Source: JANXYW01 sp031400455 (lineage in GTDB: Bacteria; Chloroflexota; Dehalococcoidia; DSTF01; JACRBR01). Taken from it: DNA of 64,000 bases. Where the stretch lies: contig JANNPX010000033.1 in assembly GCA_031400455.1 (NCBI GenBank), forward strand, positions 1 through 64,000. Direction: 5' to 3'. The notes below the pieces were generated by a model that was given only the letters and a program-made list of their open reading frames with translations, did not search any database and had not been told where the DNA came from. Made by a program: the position numbers and the translations under genes. Of this stretch, positions 56,601 through 64,000 are shown in pieces (position 1 is the first letter of the stretch; each line of letters opens with the position of its first letter).

Positions 56601-58091
56601 GTGCAGGAGCGCTCGTCCGCGGCCGACGCGCGGCGCGGCGCCTTCGCTCAGCATCTCGATGACGTCGTCGTAGTCTTCACGCGTCAGCGCCGCGAACGGC
56701 GTTGCCGTGCGCACGAGGTCGTAGAGCGCATCCTCGTCCCACTCGCGGCAGGCGCACTCGGCGACGATCTGCTGCGCCAGGATGTCGAGCGGCGCCACTG
56801 GCGGCTCGACGCGGTCGAGGCGGCCAGCGTGAACGGCGCGGATCAGGGCCGCGCACTCGAGCAGCTCATCGCGCGTCGTCGCGAACAGTCGGCCGCGCGA
56901 CGTGAGTCCGAGCGCGTGGCCGGAACGCCCAATACGCTGCAAGAACGTTGTGATCGCGCGCGGCGATCCGATCTGGCAGACGAGGTCGACGGTGCCGACG
57001 TCGATTCCCAGCTCCAGAGACGCGGTCGCAACAATGGCGCGCATCTCGCCGTTCTTCAGCCGCTGCTCGAGACGCAGACGACGGTCCTTCGAGAGGCTGC
57101 CGTGGTGGGCGGCGACATGTTCCTCGCCGATCCGCTGACCCAGGTTGTGCGCGATGCGCTCCGCCATCCGGCGTGTGTTGACGAAGACGAGCGTCGTGCG
57201 GTGCTGGTTGATCAGCTCCGAGATGCGGTCGTAGATGTCGTCCCACTGTTCGCCCGCCGCTACAGCCTGCAGGTCGGCGGGTGGCACTTCGATCGCGAGG
57301 TCGAGATCGCGCTGATGACCCACGTTGACGATCGAGCACTTAACCCCCGGCCCTCTCCCAGGCGAGTCTTCGACCTTCCCCGCGGGGGAAGGGGAGCTTG
57401 AAGCCGGCATGTTGGCCTTGAGGCCTGCCGCTTCTGTGCCCACGAGATAGGCCGCGGCGTCTTCTATCGGGTGGACCGTTGCGGAGAGGCCGATGCGGAG
57501 CGGGCGCTGCTCGCACAGGGCGTCGAGGCGCGCGAGCGTAAGCATGAGGTGGCTGCCACGTTTGTCGCGCATCAACGCATGCAGCTCATCGACGATGACC
57601 GTGCGGACGTTGCCTAGAAGTGCGCGGCTACGTTCGGACGTCAACATGAGGTACAGCGATTCCGGAGTCGTGATCAGGATGTGCGGCGGGTGGCGCAGGA
57701 TCGCCGCGCGGGCGGCCTGCGTGGTGTCGCCGGTACGGAGAGCGGTGCGGATCTCCGGGGGCGCGATGCCCATTTCGCGCGCTACGTCACGGATGCCGTC
57801 CAGCGGCGCTTCGAGGTTGCGCTGGATGTCGGTGCTAAGCGCCTTGAGCGGGGAGATGTAGATGACGTCGATGCCACCAGGGAGGCCTTCGTCGAGACCG
57901 CGCTTCATAAGCGAGTCGATGCTCGAGAGGAACGCCGCCAGCGTCTTGCCGGATCCGGTGGGCGCGGCGATCAGCGCGTCGCGTCCGGCCGCGATCGCGT
58001 CCCAGCCCGCCAGCTGTGCGCCCGTCGGCGCATCGAAGCGCTGCTGGAACCAGGCGCGCACAGCGGGATGGAAGGAGTCGAATGCAGTCAT
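53685..58091 (-). CDS. lhr: Lhr-family DEAD/DEAH-box helicase, long form
   Basis: The 1468-residue protein has Walker A A-P-T-G-S-G-K-T at ~40, the DEAH-type box V-I-V-D-E-L-H at ~170, and helicase C motifs (L-V-F-V-N-T-R-R; Q-R-I-G-R-S-G-H). The long Lhr C-terminal region includes a winged-helix array. Lhr acts in DNA repair as a 3'-5' translocase. A ~22-residue insertion at ~230 (N-M-P-A-S-S-S-P-S-P-A-G-K-V-E-D-S-P-G-R) is encoded by a dispersed palindromic repeat. Gln-rich and Arg-rich stretches near 1310 look poorly conserved. Complete in frame. Confidence 0.92.
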   Translation of the reverse strand: MTAFDSFHPAVRAWFQQRFDAPTGAQLAGWDAIAAGRDALIAAPTGSGKTLAAFLSSIDSLMKRGLDEGLPGGIDVIYISPLKALSTDIQRNLEAPLDGIRDVAREMGIAPPEIRTALRTGDTTQAARAAILRHPPHILITTPESLYLMLTSERSRALLGNVRTVIVDELHALMRDKRGSHLMLTLARLDALCEQRPLRIGLSATVHPIEDAAAYLVGTEAAGLKANMPASSSPSPAGKVEDSPGRGPGVKCSIVNVGHQRDLDLAIEVPPADLQAVAAGEQWDDIYDRISELINQHRTTLVFVNTRRMAERIAHNLGQRIGEEHVAAHHGSLSKDRRLRLEQRLKNGEMRAIVATASLELGIDVGTVDLVCQIGSPRAITTFLQRIGRSGHALGLTSRGRLFATTRDELLECAALIRAVHAGRLDRVEPPVAPLDILAQQIVAECACREWDEDALYDLVRTATPFAALTREDYDDVIEMLSEGAAPRVGRGRALLHRDRINRTLRGRRAARITAITCGGAIPEVADYRVILDPDETFIGTVNEDWAIESMAGDVFVLGSHSWKIRRVESARGVLRVEDAQGRPPSIPFWLGEAPGRTWELSEEVSRLRRDIAEHLDRGDAVAWLRSECALDELGAQQIVDYVAAERAALGVVPSDTDIVFERFFDDAGGMQLVVHAPFGGRVNRGFGLALRKRFCVNFDFELQAAATDDAVVLSMGPQHSFPLEDAFSFVRANNVRTSLEQAILYAPMWGARWRWNATRSLQILRSNAGKRVPPPIQRMRSDDLLAAVFPEQVGCQENLTGPLQIPDHPLTRQTVRDCLHEAMDVDRLEAVFERIERGEIRMHARDTTEPSPFAHEILNAKPYAFLDNAPLEERRARAVTLRRTLPESQRDLGQLDAAAIERVRDEARPDPRDADELHDLLLGVIVLPASGGQERSADASSWLRTRIAADRASVVSTPAGECWFAAEHLHAIEQLYPGAAIDPPVRLPDHIDAPSPSRDDAVLLAVRGHMEYLGPATADAIASMLSLTPGEVTSALARLEGEGIVLRGSFTPDTKIDEWCDRRLLARIHRLTLDRLRSEIEPVTAQDFMRYLFARQHVAGPRRLEGKRGVLEAIAQLQGFEVAAVAWERDVLPMRVVNYNPQWLDELCLAGDVAWARLSLKKTTGTPGRGASPQRATPITLALRRDLGRLLETVRGAQQPEDPATGAAAATLDALRQHGALFFEDLAAASRQLPVQLEEALWDLVARGLVAGDGFQSLRQIMTPAGSSRARSARRHSRQSGTRLPRSTSPQGRWSIVHRFQPEPSPADELAESVAEQLLARYGVVFRDLVARENFAVPWRDVVRALRRMEARGTARGGRFVAGFIGEQYALPEAVEGLRRVRREERTGDIVRINAADPLNLAGIITPGARVSALHNNAVIFRDGLPIAVEEGRNIVVRPEAGDNDLRDILASERVSPHAPAAPAPTP
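57341..57403. repeat. dispersed palindromic repeat inside lhr, in frame
   Basis: TAACCCCCGGCCC and a hairpin CCTTCCCC-GCGG-GGGAAGGGGAGCTTG match the reverse complement of the intergenic element at 44511-44552. It is read through as part of lhr without a stop. Confidence 0.78.
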
Positions 58092-58226
58092 GTTCGTTCT
58101 CTATGGGGGCGAACGTATCATCGAAGTGTAGCGAACGAGCGGCTGGATGATCGTCACCCGAGTCGGGATACTGACATGGGCTGGCAGCAGGGATCGACGG
58201 TTCGTTCCCCGCAGAGCGAGAGTGGT

Positions 58227-59258
58227 ATGGATCTTCAGAGTGTCCCGAAGGTGGAGCTGCACTGCCACCTCGACGGTATCCTCGACCCGGAAATGCTGCG
58301 CGATCTCCACGAACGCGGCGTCGAGCTCGCACTGAGCGCCGAAACGCTGGCACGAGCCTATCCCGTCGACAACTTCGAGGGCTTCTCGCGCTGGTTCGAT
58401 GTTCAGAAGGCCTTTGGGGGCAGTCTCGATGCGTACCGGCCTGTTCTGTCCGCGCACGCCGAACGCCTCCGCGGTCAGAACGTCGTCTACACGGAGATCA
58501 TGGTTGCGGTCGGCGAGATATTGCGGAGTGACTGGACAGATTTCATCGGCCGGTTCCGGGCGTTTCGCGAGTACGCCGATGAGCTGGAACGCGGCGACCT
58601 CCAAATCGAGCTGGTCGCCGGCTGGAACCGGCGTCGCAGCGCGGGCGAGGGAGACGAGATCGCTGGACGCATACTCATGCTGTACGAGGCCGGCCTCATC
58701 GCGGGCGTGTTCCTCGCCGGACCTGAGGAGGGGAATCCAGTACTACGGTTCGCGAGTGCGTTCGCCCGGTTCTCTGCTGCGCGCTTGCCCGTCGAGATCC
58801 ATGCTGGTGAGTGGTGTGGACCCGAGTCCGTGTGGGACGCGCTGGAGCACGGGCGGCCACGGCGAATTGGGCACGGCGTCGCGATCTTTGAAGATCCTTC
58901 CCTGCTCAAGCTCGTGCGCGCGCAAGGCATTCACGTCGAGATGTGCCCGACCAGCAACGCCCGAACCGGGGCTGTGCGGCGGATAGAGGAGCATCCGATC
59001 GCACGCGCGCGGGCGGAGGGGCTAACGTTCAGCATCAACACCGACGACCCGGGCGCGTTCGGATGCACGATGTCCGGCGAGATACAGCTCGTCGCGGAAA
59101 CATTCGAGTTCACTGTTGCTGATTTCGAGCGGATTGCGCGCGACGCGTTAGCGGCGCGCTTTCAGCCGGAGCTCCACTATTCGAACGCCCGTACACTCAC
59201 TGGATTTGAGCTTCAGCCCGGGCCCGGTGGAGGATTGCGCCCTGAAGCCCGATACTGA
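58227..59258 (+). CDS. adenosine deaminase-family metal-dependent hydrolase
   Basis: The 343-residue amidohydrolase has the zinc motif K-V-E-L-H-C-H-L-D-G at residues 8-17, H-A-G-E-W for the next His and catalytic Glu, R-I-G-H-G-V, and N-T-D-D-P-G with the catalytic Asp. It deaminates adenosine or a related purine (adenine, 6-aminodeoxyfutalosine relatives are alternatives). The ATG at 58227 gives the standard length; a longer frame begins inside the opposite-strand lhr gene and is spurious. Confidence 0.9.
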   Translation: MDLQSVPKVELHCHLDGILDPEMLRDLHERGVELALSAETLARAYPVDNFEGFSRWFDVQKAFGGSLDAYRPVLSAHAERLRGQNVVYTEIMVAVGEILRSDWTDFIGRFRAFREYADELERGDLQIELVAGWNRRRSAGEGDEIAGRILMLYEAGLIAGVFLAGPEEGNPVLRFASAFARFSAARLPVEIHAGEWCGPESVWDALEHGRPRRIGHGVAIFEDPSLLKLVRAQGIHVEMCPTSNARTGAVRRIEEHPIARARAEGLTFSINTDDPGAFGCTMSGEIQLVAETFEFTVADFERIARDALAARFQPELHYSNARTLTGFELQPGPGGGLRPEARY

Positions 59259-59312
59259 CGAGGGTCGGTAGGAGTTGAATCGATGCCTGGCTGACGCGGT
59301 GAAGAGGACGGC

Positions 59313-60182
59313 ATGCGGAAGACAGAAGGAATAATCGAGACGACGGGCGGCCTGCGGCTATTCGAGCGGGCGTGGCTGCCGGATGGCGCGCCCGTCGGCG
59401 TGGTGGCGCTGGTGCACGGCTACGCCGAGCACAGCGGCCGCTACGAGTATGTCGGTGTGTGGCTCGCACAGCGAGGCTACGCCGTGCACGCGCTGGATCT
59501 GCGCGGCCATGGCCAGTCCGAAGGCGATCGCGCGTTCGTGCGCTCGTTCAACGAATACCTCGATGATGTGGAGGCGTTTCTCGCGCTGGTGCGCGGGCGG
59601 CACGACGGCGCGACGCCGTGGCTGATGGGTCACAGCATGGGCGGGACGGTCGTCACGCTGTCCGCGGTCACGCGGCGGCCGGCCGTGCGCGGCCTGCTGC
59701 TTAGCGGTGCGGTGTTGGCTGCGACCGCCGGCACGCCGCGCATCGTGACACAGATCATGCTGCTACTAGGACGCTTCGCGCCGCGGCTGCGCCTGCGGAA
59801 GCTAGCCGCCGCGACGGTATCACGCGACGCGGAAGTCGTGGCGCTGTACGACTCCGACCCGCTGAACTTCCGCGGCAAGATGCCCGCGGGACTGATCGCA
59901 TCCATGCTCCGCGCGGAGCGCATCATCAACAAGCGCATGGAGAGCATCGACCTGCCGCTGCTGATCATGCACGGAACGGAGGACGCGCTCTCCAGCCCGG
60001 CAGGCAGCGAGACGCTGTATCGCCGCGCGAGTTCCAGCGACAAGACGCTCAAAATGTACGAAGGGCTTTACCACGAGATCCTGAACGAACCCGAAAGGGA
60101 CGTAGTGCTCGAGGACATCGCGAGCTGGCTCGATGCACGGTCGGCGGCACACGGCGCGGCAGAGACGAGCGCTGCGGGCTGA
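59313..60182 (+). CDS. monoacylglycerol lipase/lysophospholipase-like hydrolase
   Basis: The 289-residue alpha/beta hydrolase has V-H-G-Y-A-E-H-S-G-R-Y (oxyanion region), D-L-R-G-H-G-Q-S, and an intact elbow G-H-S-M-G-G with the Ser nucleophile. The cap and C-terminal I-M-H-G-T-E-D and Y-H-E-I-L-N-E supply Asp and His. Matches Hydrolase_4/PldB-type enzymes of lipid turnover. GAAGAGG precedes the ATG. It is a normal enzyme, useful contrast with the PHC proteins. Confidence 0.9.
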   Translation: MRKTEGIIETTGGLRLFERAWLPDGAPVGVVALVHGYAEHSGRYEYVGVWLAQRGYAVHALDLRGHGQSEGDRAFVRSFNEYLDDVEAFLALVRGRHDGATPWLMGHSMGGTVVTLSAVTRRPAVRGLLLSGAVLAATAGTPRIVTQIMLLLGRFAPRLRLRKLAAATVSRDAEVVALYDSDPLNFRGKMPAGLIASMLRAERIINKRMESIDLPLLIMHGTEDALSSPAGSETLYRRASSSDKTLKMYEGLYHEILNEPERDVVLEDIASWLDARSAAHGAAETSAAG

Positions 60183-60215
60183 CGCCGACGACCCGTGCTG
60201 TGTTGCTGCAATCAC

Positions 60216-60235
60216 ATTGTTTCACGTGAAACAAT
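60216..60235. other. parS centromere site (ParB binding)
   Basis: ATTGTTTCACGTGAAACAAT is a perfect 20-bp palindrome with the canonical 16-bp parS core TGTTTCACGTGAAACA at 60218-60233. It lies between the lipase and the CoA-transferase gene. parS sites nucleate ParB spreading and cluster near the replication origin. parA and parB are not in this window. Confidence 0.93.
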
Positions 60236-60299
60236 TGGCTCGGTTCTCGCCCACGAGTGCGGGCCGTGATAGCCTCACGGCGTTCCGGGAGGCACGTGG

Positions 60300-61613
60300 A
60301 TGGATTGGCGCAAGCGCTACGCCGAGAAGCTGACAACGCCTGCCGATGCCGTGCGTGTCGTGCACGACGGTGACCGCGTGGTCATCGGGATGCACTACCA
60401 GACGCCGCTCGGGCTCTGCCGCGCGCTGGCCGAGCGGGCGGACGAGCTGCATGGCGTCGAGATCGAGAACTCAATCGCGACGTTCGCTTCGTGGTGGCAG
60501 GAGGACACGCCGAACAACTTCAACGTGCGCTCGTTCTTCCTGCAGGCCAGCGACCGGCCCGCGATGCGCAAAGGGCTGCTGGATTACGTCATCGCACCGC
60601 CGACGCGCAGCGACGAGAGCTACTGGCTCGATCGGCAGCCCGACGTCTTCCTCACCAGCGTGTCTCCGCCCGACGATGACGGCTGGTGCAGCTTCGGCAT
60701 GAGCGTCTGGGGCGCGCCCGAGGTAGCGGCCGTCGCAACGCACGTCATCGGTGAGGTCAACGATCGGTTCGTTCGCACGGGCGGCAACAATCGCATCCAC
60801 GTCTCGCAAATCGAGATGTTGGTCGAGGCGCCGCACGAGTGGAAATTTCTTCGCCGCGCGCCGCGGACGTCCGAAGAGGATGAGCTTGCGGCGGTGATCT
60901 GTTCACTGGTCGCGAGCGAGATCGTGCAGGACGGCGACACGTTCCAGCTCGGCACGGGCACCGTCTCCGCGGCGATGGCTCCGTTCCTGTCCGAAAAGCG
61001 CGACCTGGGTGTACACACGGAGCTGATCTTTGGCGGCATCCCGGCGCTGGTCGAACGGGGCGTCGTGACGGGTGCGCGCAAGACCGTCCATCCGGGCAAA
61101 ATCGTCGGCGCATCGTTCGGGCCGCTGTCGGCGGACGAGTTCGCGCAGGTGGACGGCGACGAGCGCTACGAGCTGTACGCGATGAGTCACACCAACGACA
61201 TCCAGATCATCGCGGCGCACGACAACATGGTGGTGATCAACAACGCGCTGCTGGTCGACCTGACGGGCCAGATCAACGGCGAGACCATCGGGCCGGAGAT
61301 CTACAGCGGCACGGGCGGCGCGTTCGCGTTCGCTGTGGGCGCACTGCACGCGAAGAACGGGCGCAGCGTGACGGTGCTGCCGTCGACGTCCGTCGTGAAC
61401 GGCGAGCGACGGTCGCGCATCGTGGCGATGTTCCCGGAGGGCAGCGCCGTTACGGTGACGCGCGGCTACGCGGACATCTTCGTCACCGAGTACGGGATCG
61501 CGCGCATCAAGGGCGGCACGCTCCGGCGGCGCATCGAAGAGCTCGTCGCCATCGCACATCCGGATTTCCGTGCCGAGCTGCGCGCGGACGCACGTCGGCT
61601 GTACGGGGTTTGA
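60300..61613 (+). CDS. acetyl-CoA hydrolase/4-hydroxybutyrate CoA-transferase family protein
   Basis: The 437-residue protein has two tandem NagB/RpiA-like CoA-transferase halves. H-T-E-L-I-F-G-G-I-P-A-L-V-E-R-G-V carries the conserved H-(S/T)-E region. A-L-L-V-D-L-T-G-Q-I-N-G-E-T-I-G...Y-S-G-T-G-G is the CoA-binding/catalytic loop pattern. Exchanges CoA between acyl groups; substrate undefined. GGGAGG lies ~9 nt upstream of the ATG. The parS palindrome is 65 bp upstream. Confidence 0.9.
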   Translation: MDWRKRYAEKLTTPADAVRVVHDGDRVVIGMHYQTPLGLCRALAERADELHGVEIENSIATFASWWQEDTPNNFNVRSFFLQASDRPAMRKGLLDYVIAPPTRSDESYWLDRQPDVFLTSVSPPDDDGWCSFGMSVWGAPEVAAVATHVIGEVNDRFVRTGGNNRIHVSQIEMLVEAPHEWKFLRRAPRTSEEDELAAVICSLVASEIVQDGDTFQLGTGTVSAAMAPFLSEKRDLGVHTELIFGGIPALVERGVVTGARKTVHPGKIVGASFGPLSADEFAQVDGDERYELYAMSHTNDIQIIAAHDNMVVINNALLVDLTGQINGETIGPEIYSGTGGAFAFAVGALHAKNGRSVTVLPSTSVVNGERRSRIVAMFPEGSAVTVTRGYADIFVTEYGIARIKGGTLRRRIEELVAIAHPDFRAELRADARRLYGV

Positions 61614-61667
61614 GGGAGCGTTCGTAGTTTGTAGTTGGCAGTTTGTGGTTCGTCGAAGGGAGCGGCG

Positions 61668-62402
61668 TTATCCCTCTCCGACGAGGACGCAGTAGCCGAG
61701 GTCCAGCTCTTCGACATCGAGCAGATCTGCGTATTTGCGATGCCAGGCGCCGCTGCGGATGTCCGCTTCCAGACGCGCGAGCGCGGGTTGCACGATGGCC
61801 GGATCCGCGAGCGCCAACCCCGAGATGGACGCGCGGACGTGCGCGTCTAGGTACGCCTCGGGACGGCGCCAGTACGCGCCAAACACTCCGTCGGTGCAGT
61901 CATGCGGGACGGGCAGCGGCACGGTTCGAACGTTCCGGAGCTGACTGGCGATTCGCCGACCAGCGAACAGGTCGTCCGGATCTTCTACGGAGAGGTAATC
62001 TCGCACCAGCCAGAAGCGCTCAGCAAACAGTCCCGGATCCCACGTCACGATTACCTGCCGCGCGGCGACGCGGCGCATCTCTGCGAGACCGGCCGTGGCG
62101 TCCGGCCAGTGATGCGCGGTGAGAACAGCGAGTGCGACATCGAACGATTGGTCCGGGAACGGCATCGCGTCCGCAACGCCTTGCACGACGGGCGCCGCTC
62201 GCGCGCCTCGTTGCGCGATCATACGGCGGGACGGCTCGAGCGCGATCACGGCGCGGTCCTCTGGCTCGTACGAGCCTGCTCCAGCGCCTACGTTCAGAAT
62301 GGTGTGCGCGTTACCAATCGCATGGTGGATGATCGCTGACCAGCGCGGATCGGGCCGCCGGTTTCGCGCGTACCCCACGCCGATCGTGTCGTAGAGAGTC
62401 AC
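61668..62402 (-). CDS. class I SAM-dependent methyltransferase
   Basis: The 244-residue protein has motif I I-L-N-V-G-A-G-A-G-S-Y-E, motif II-like A-V-I-A-L-E-P-S, and a post-motif D-A-M-P-F-P-D-Q-S-F-D-V-A-L-A, as in UbiE/COQ5-like small methyltransferases. The start is GTG at 62402. TAGACT ends 6 nt before the GTG and no Shine-Dalgarno is present. Its substrate is unknown. Confidence 0.87.
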   Translation of the reverse strand: MTLYDTIGVGYARNRRPDPRWSAIIHHAIGNAHTILNVGAGAGSYEPEDRAVIALEPSRRMIAQRGARAAPVVQGVADAMPFPDQSFDVALAVLTAHHWPDATAGLAEMRRVAARQVIVTWDPGLFAERFWLVRDYLSVEDPDDLFAGRRIASQLRNVRTVPLPVPHDCTDGVFGAYWRRPEAYLDAHVRASISGLALADPAIVQPALARLEADIRSGAWHRKYADLLDVEELDLGYCVLVGEG

Positions 62403-62408
62403 GTCAGA

Positions 62409-62414
62409 AGTCTA
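62409..62414 (-). promoter_or_regulatory. putative -10 element for the methyltransferase gene (leaderless)
   Basis: TAGACT on the minus strand is followed by 6 nt and the GTG start of the methyltransferase. No Shine-Dalgarno. Confidence 0.4.
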
Positions 62415-62603
62415 GGCCATCACTTGCCGGCGCCGAAGCGCTGCCAGCTCGTCCGCCAGCGCAGGCGGATCGCCGTCCAGCACGAAAGAGGGGACGCGGC
62501 CCTGGCGGAGGTAGAGCGCGAAGCGGCCCGTGCCGGGTGTACGCGCTGGGCGCTCATCCCGGTGCGGGAATCGATAGGGTCGGCGGCCGTTTCCGAAGTG
62601 CAT
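62412..62603 (-). CDS. doubtful small ORF upstream of the methyltransferase
   Basis: The 63-codon ORF encodes an Arg- and Pro-rich protein (R-F-A-L-Y-L-R-Q-G-R-V-P-S-F-V-L-D-G-D) without recognised motifs. No Shine-Dalgarno is seen. It ends over the putative -10 of the methyltransferase. It could be a real small gene or an accidental frame. Confidence 0.3.
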   Translation of the reverse strand: MHFGNGRRPYRFPHRDERPARTPGTGRFALYLRQGRVPSFVLDGDPPALADELAALRRRQVMA

Positions 62604-62714
62604 GCTGAATCATCGGCAGAACACCTAAGGGACTGCACCTAGGGGATCCGGCAACAGACCACGGCCGGAGCGTCCGAGACTGAGAGCGGGTCTCGGATTC
62701 AACCTTGGGGGCAT

Positions 62715-64000
62715 ATGGGCGTATCGAGCCGTTACCTCACCGTATCTATATCTGCAGCGTGTCTTGCGGGCGCGGCGCTTCTGGCCGCCTGCGGCGGGGC
62801 CTCGCCGCGAGCGCAGGACGTGCCGCCGCAGTCCAGCGGCATCGAGGCTAATGGGGCCGACCCTGCATCGGGAGGTCTGACCGCGCCGAATGCGCCGACC
62901 GAAGCGCGCGCGTCGCTAGCTGCGACGGCCGCGGTAGGGGCGGGCGAGGCCGCGGGGGATGAGCCACCGAAGGGCGCGATCGCTATCGGGACGGCGGCCG
63001 CGGGTACACACATGCAAGCGCCTCAGGCAACAACGGGCGACACCGGTTCTGACGCGAGCGGCAACGAAGATGGCGCGCTGGATGCGGGGACCGGGACGGC
63101 GGACGATACCGTGGAACCGGCCGCGGTGCCGCCGACGATCTCGATTCCGGCCAACGAGACGATCATCCCGCTGGGCACACCGACGCCGACTCGCACGCCG
63201 ACCGCCACACCGACGCGCACGCCGACTGCTGCGCCGGGCGGCTCGGCGACAATCGGCGGCTGTCCGGTGTTTCCGGCTGACAATTCGTGGAACCAGAACA
63301 TCTTGACGATGCCCGTCGACGCGAACTCCGCGACGTACATCTCGAACATCGGCGGCGGCAATCTGCACGCGGACTTCGGTGGAGGCGGCGCGTACGGCAT
63401 CCCGTACATCGTCGTGCCGCAGTCGCAGCCGATGACGGCGATCAACTTCACAGACTACGGAGACGAGAGCGATCCGGGGCCTTATCCGATTCCGCTGAAC
63501 GCACCGATCGAGGGTGGCGCCGGATCGAGCGGCGACCGGCATGTGCTGGCGGTGCAGCAGGGCACTTGCATGCTCTACGAGCTGTTCAGCGCGTATCCGA
63601 CGGCGAACGGCTGGGACGCCGCGTCGGGCGCTGTATTCGACCTGAGATCGAACGCGCTGCGGCCGGAGACGTGGACATCGGCCGACGCCGCGGGGCTGCC
63701 CATCACGGCGGGGCTAGTGCGCTACGACGAAGTAGCGGCCGGGCAGATCAACCACGCGGTGCGCTTTACGGTGAACACGGTGCGGAAGGCGTGGGTGCAT
63801 CCCGCCACGCACTACGGCACCAGCACGAGCGCGACGCGCATCCCGTACGGCGCGAAGCTGCGGTTGAAGGCGTCGTTCGACGTGTCGTCGTTCGATGGCC
63901 AGTCGCGCGTGATTCTTAACGCGCTGAAGAAGTTCGGGATGATCGTCGCCGACCAGGGCACGAGCTGGTACATCACGGGCGACGGCGACCCGCGTTGGGA
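62715..64000 (+). CDS. secreted lipoprotein with Thr/Pro linker, cut by window end
   Basis: The ATG at 62715 opens a frame that continues to base 64000 (428 codons seen). A signal peptide ends in lipobox L-L-A-A-C (Cys26). A low-complexity Ala/Gly/Asp-rich region (~30-140) follows, then a T-P-T-R-T-P-T-A-T-P linker. A globular domain opens with G-C-P-V-F-P-A-D-N-S-W-N and contains G-D-R-H-V-L-A-V, Y-E-L-F-S-A-Y-P and W-V-H-P-A-T-H-Y. The globular part recurs in secreted proteins of soil bacteria as I recall, but I cannot name its function. The C-terminus lies outside the window. Confidence 0.82.
   Translation, partial: MGVSSRYLTVSISAACLAGAALLAACGGASPRAQDVPPQSSGIEANGADPASGGLTAPNAPTEARASLAATAAVGAGEAAGDEPPKGAIAIGTAAAGTHMQAPQATTGDTGSDASGNEDGALDAGTGTADDTVEPAAVPPTISIPANETIIPLGTPTPTRTPTATPTRTPTAAPGGSATIGGCPVFPADNSWNQNILTMPVDANSATYISNIGGGNLHADFGGGGAYGIPYIVVPQSQPMTAINFTDYGDESDPGPYPIPLNAPIEGGAGSSGDRHVLAVQQGTCMLYELFSAYPTANGWDAASGAVFDLRSNALRPETWTSADAAGLPITAGLVRYDEVAAGQINHAVRFTVNTVRKAWVHPATHYGTSTSATRIPYGAKLRLKASFDVSSFDGQSRVILNALKKFGMIVADQGTSWYITGDGDPRW

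Noticed and set aside
57681..58226. N-terminal extension of the adenosine deaminase frame
   Set aside because: The extra 182 codons overlap the 5' part of lhr on the other strand and have shadow-type composition; the deaminase zinc motif begins just after ATG 58227.

Overview
The window is GC-rich and densely coded. Features typical of uncultured Chloroflexota are present: a B12-regulated ECF transporter with fused ATPases, extracellular dockerin-like modules, many F420/flavin-type oxidoreductases, very long Lhr-like helicase, and weak or leaderless promoters. That placement is inference from gene content; no rRNA or tRNA was recognised. dnaN (25.8 kb) and a perfect parS site (60.2 kb) suggest that the region is origin-proximal on the chromosome.

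Region 1 (1-12.6 kb, almost all minus strand) holds six paralogous proteins in which an alpha/beta-hydrolase-fold domain is fused to a class III nucleotide cyclase domain. I call them PHC1-PHC6, at 647-2020, 5122-6498, 6486-7850, 8518-9861, 9865-11247 and 11235-12581. In all six the nucleophilic serine of the hydrolase is replaced (Ile, Gly, Ala, Tyr, Gly, Trp), while the cyclase halves are nearly identical apart from the more divergent PHC3. They look like ligand sensors with a shared signalling output. A real alpha/beta hydrolase, an LLM-class flavin oxidoreductase and an FAD-dependent oxidoreductase lie among them.

Region 2 (12.6-19.1 kb, plus strand) has a membrane protein and a GT2 glycosyltransferase. 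Two paralogous VOC-fold genes follow, each preceded by a matching pair of inverted-repeat operators, then a PNPOx-family protein and a WYL regulator. A broken Fic-domain gene, a probable toxin-antitoxin pair and a small lipoprotein complete the stretch. Region 3 (19.1-20.8 kb) is an arsenic module: arsR with an auto-operator, arsM and a MoaD-like protein. A second copy of the operator lies upstream of arsM.

Region 4 (20.8-26.9 kb) is mostly housekeeping: cupin, GNAT, purA, tmk, amidase, dnaN. Region 5 (27-35.5 kb) is the most system-like locus. A cobalamin riboswitch is followed by a secreted alpha/alpha-barrel protein resembling the alpha domain of intrinsic factor/transcobalamin. Then come EcfT, fused EcfA-EcfA, a membrane-anchored protein resembling the transcobalamin beta domain (DUF4430-like) and an S-component. 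Together they read as an extracellular B12 capture and ECF import system; a cohesin-like/dockerin-like secreted protein lies just upstream.

Region 6 (35.6-49.7 kb) contains a NarL-type two-component system, DinB and NifU-like proteins, a secreted lysozyme-like protein, a beta-propeller, DedA, an M50 protease, an HD protein, tyrA-aroA-gmk and several uncharacterised genes. Region 7 (49.8-53.6 kb) has two adjacent ferritin-like R2-type proteins, one with a full diiron site and one that has lost all four carboxylates, followed by an alkylsulfatase-like metallo-beta-lactamase. Region 8 (53.7-64 kb) carries lhr, an adenosine deaminase-like gene, a monoacylglycerol-lipase-like gene, parS, a CoA-transferase, a methyltransferase and a secreted lipoprotein cut by the window end.

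Several families of short dispersed palindromic repeats lie across the window. Copies inside PHC1, PHC6 and lhr are in frame and are translated. Many genes show a -10 hexamer ending exactly 6 nt before the start codon, pointing to leaderless mRNAs. No CRISPR array, prophage or transposase gene was seen.
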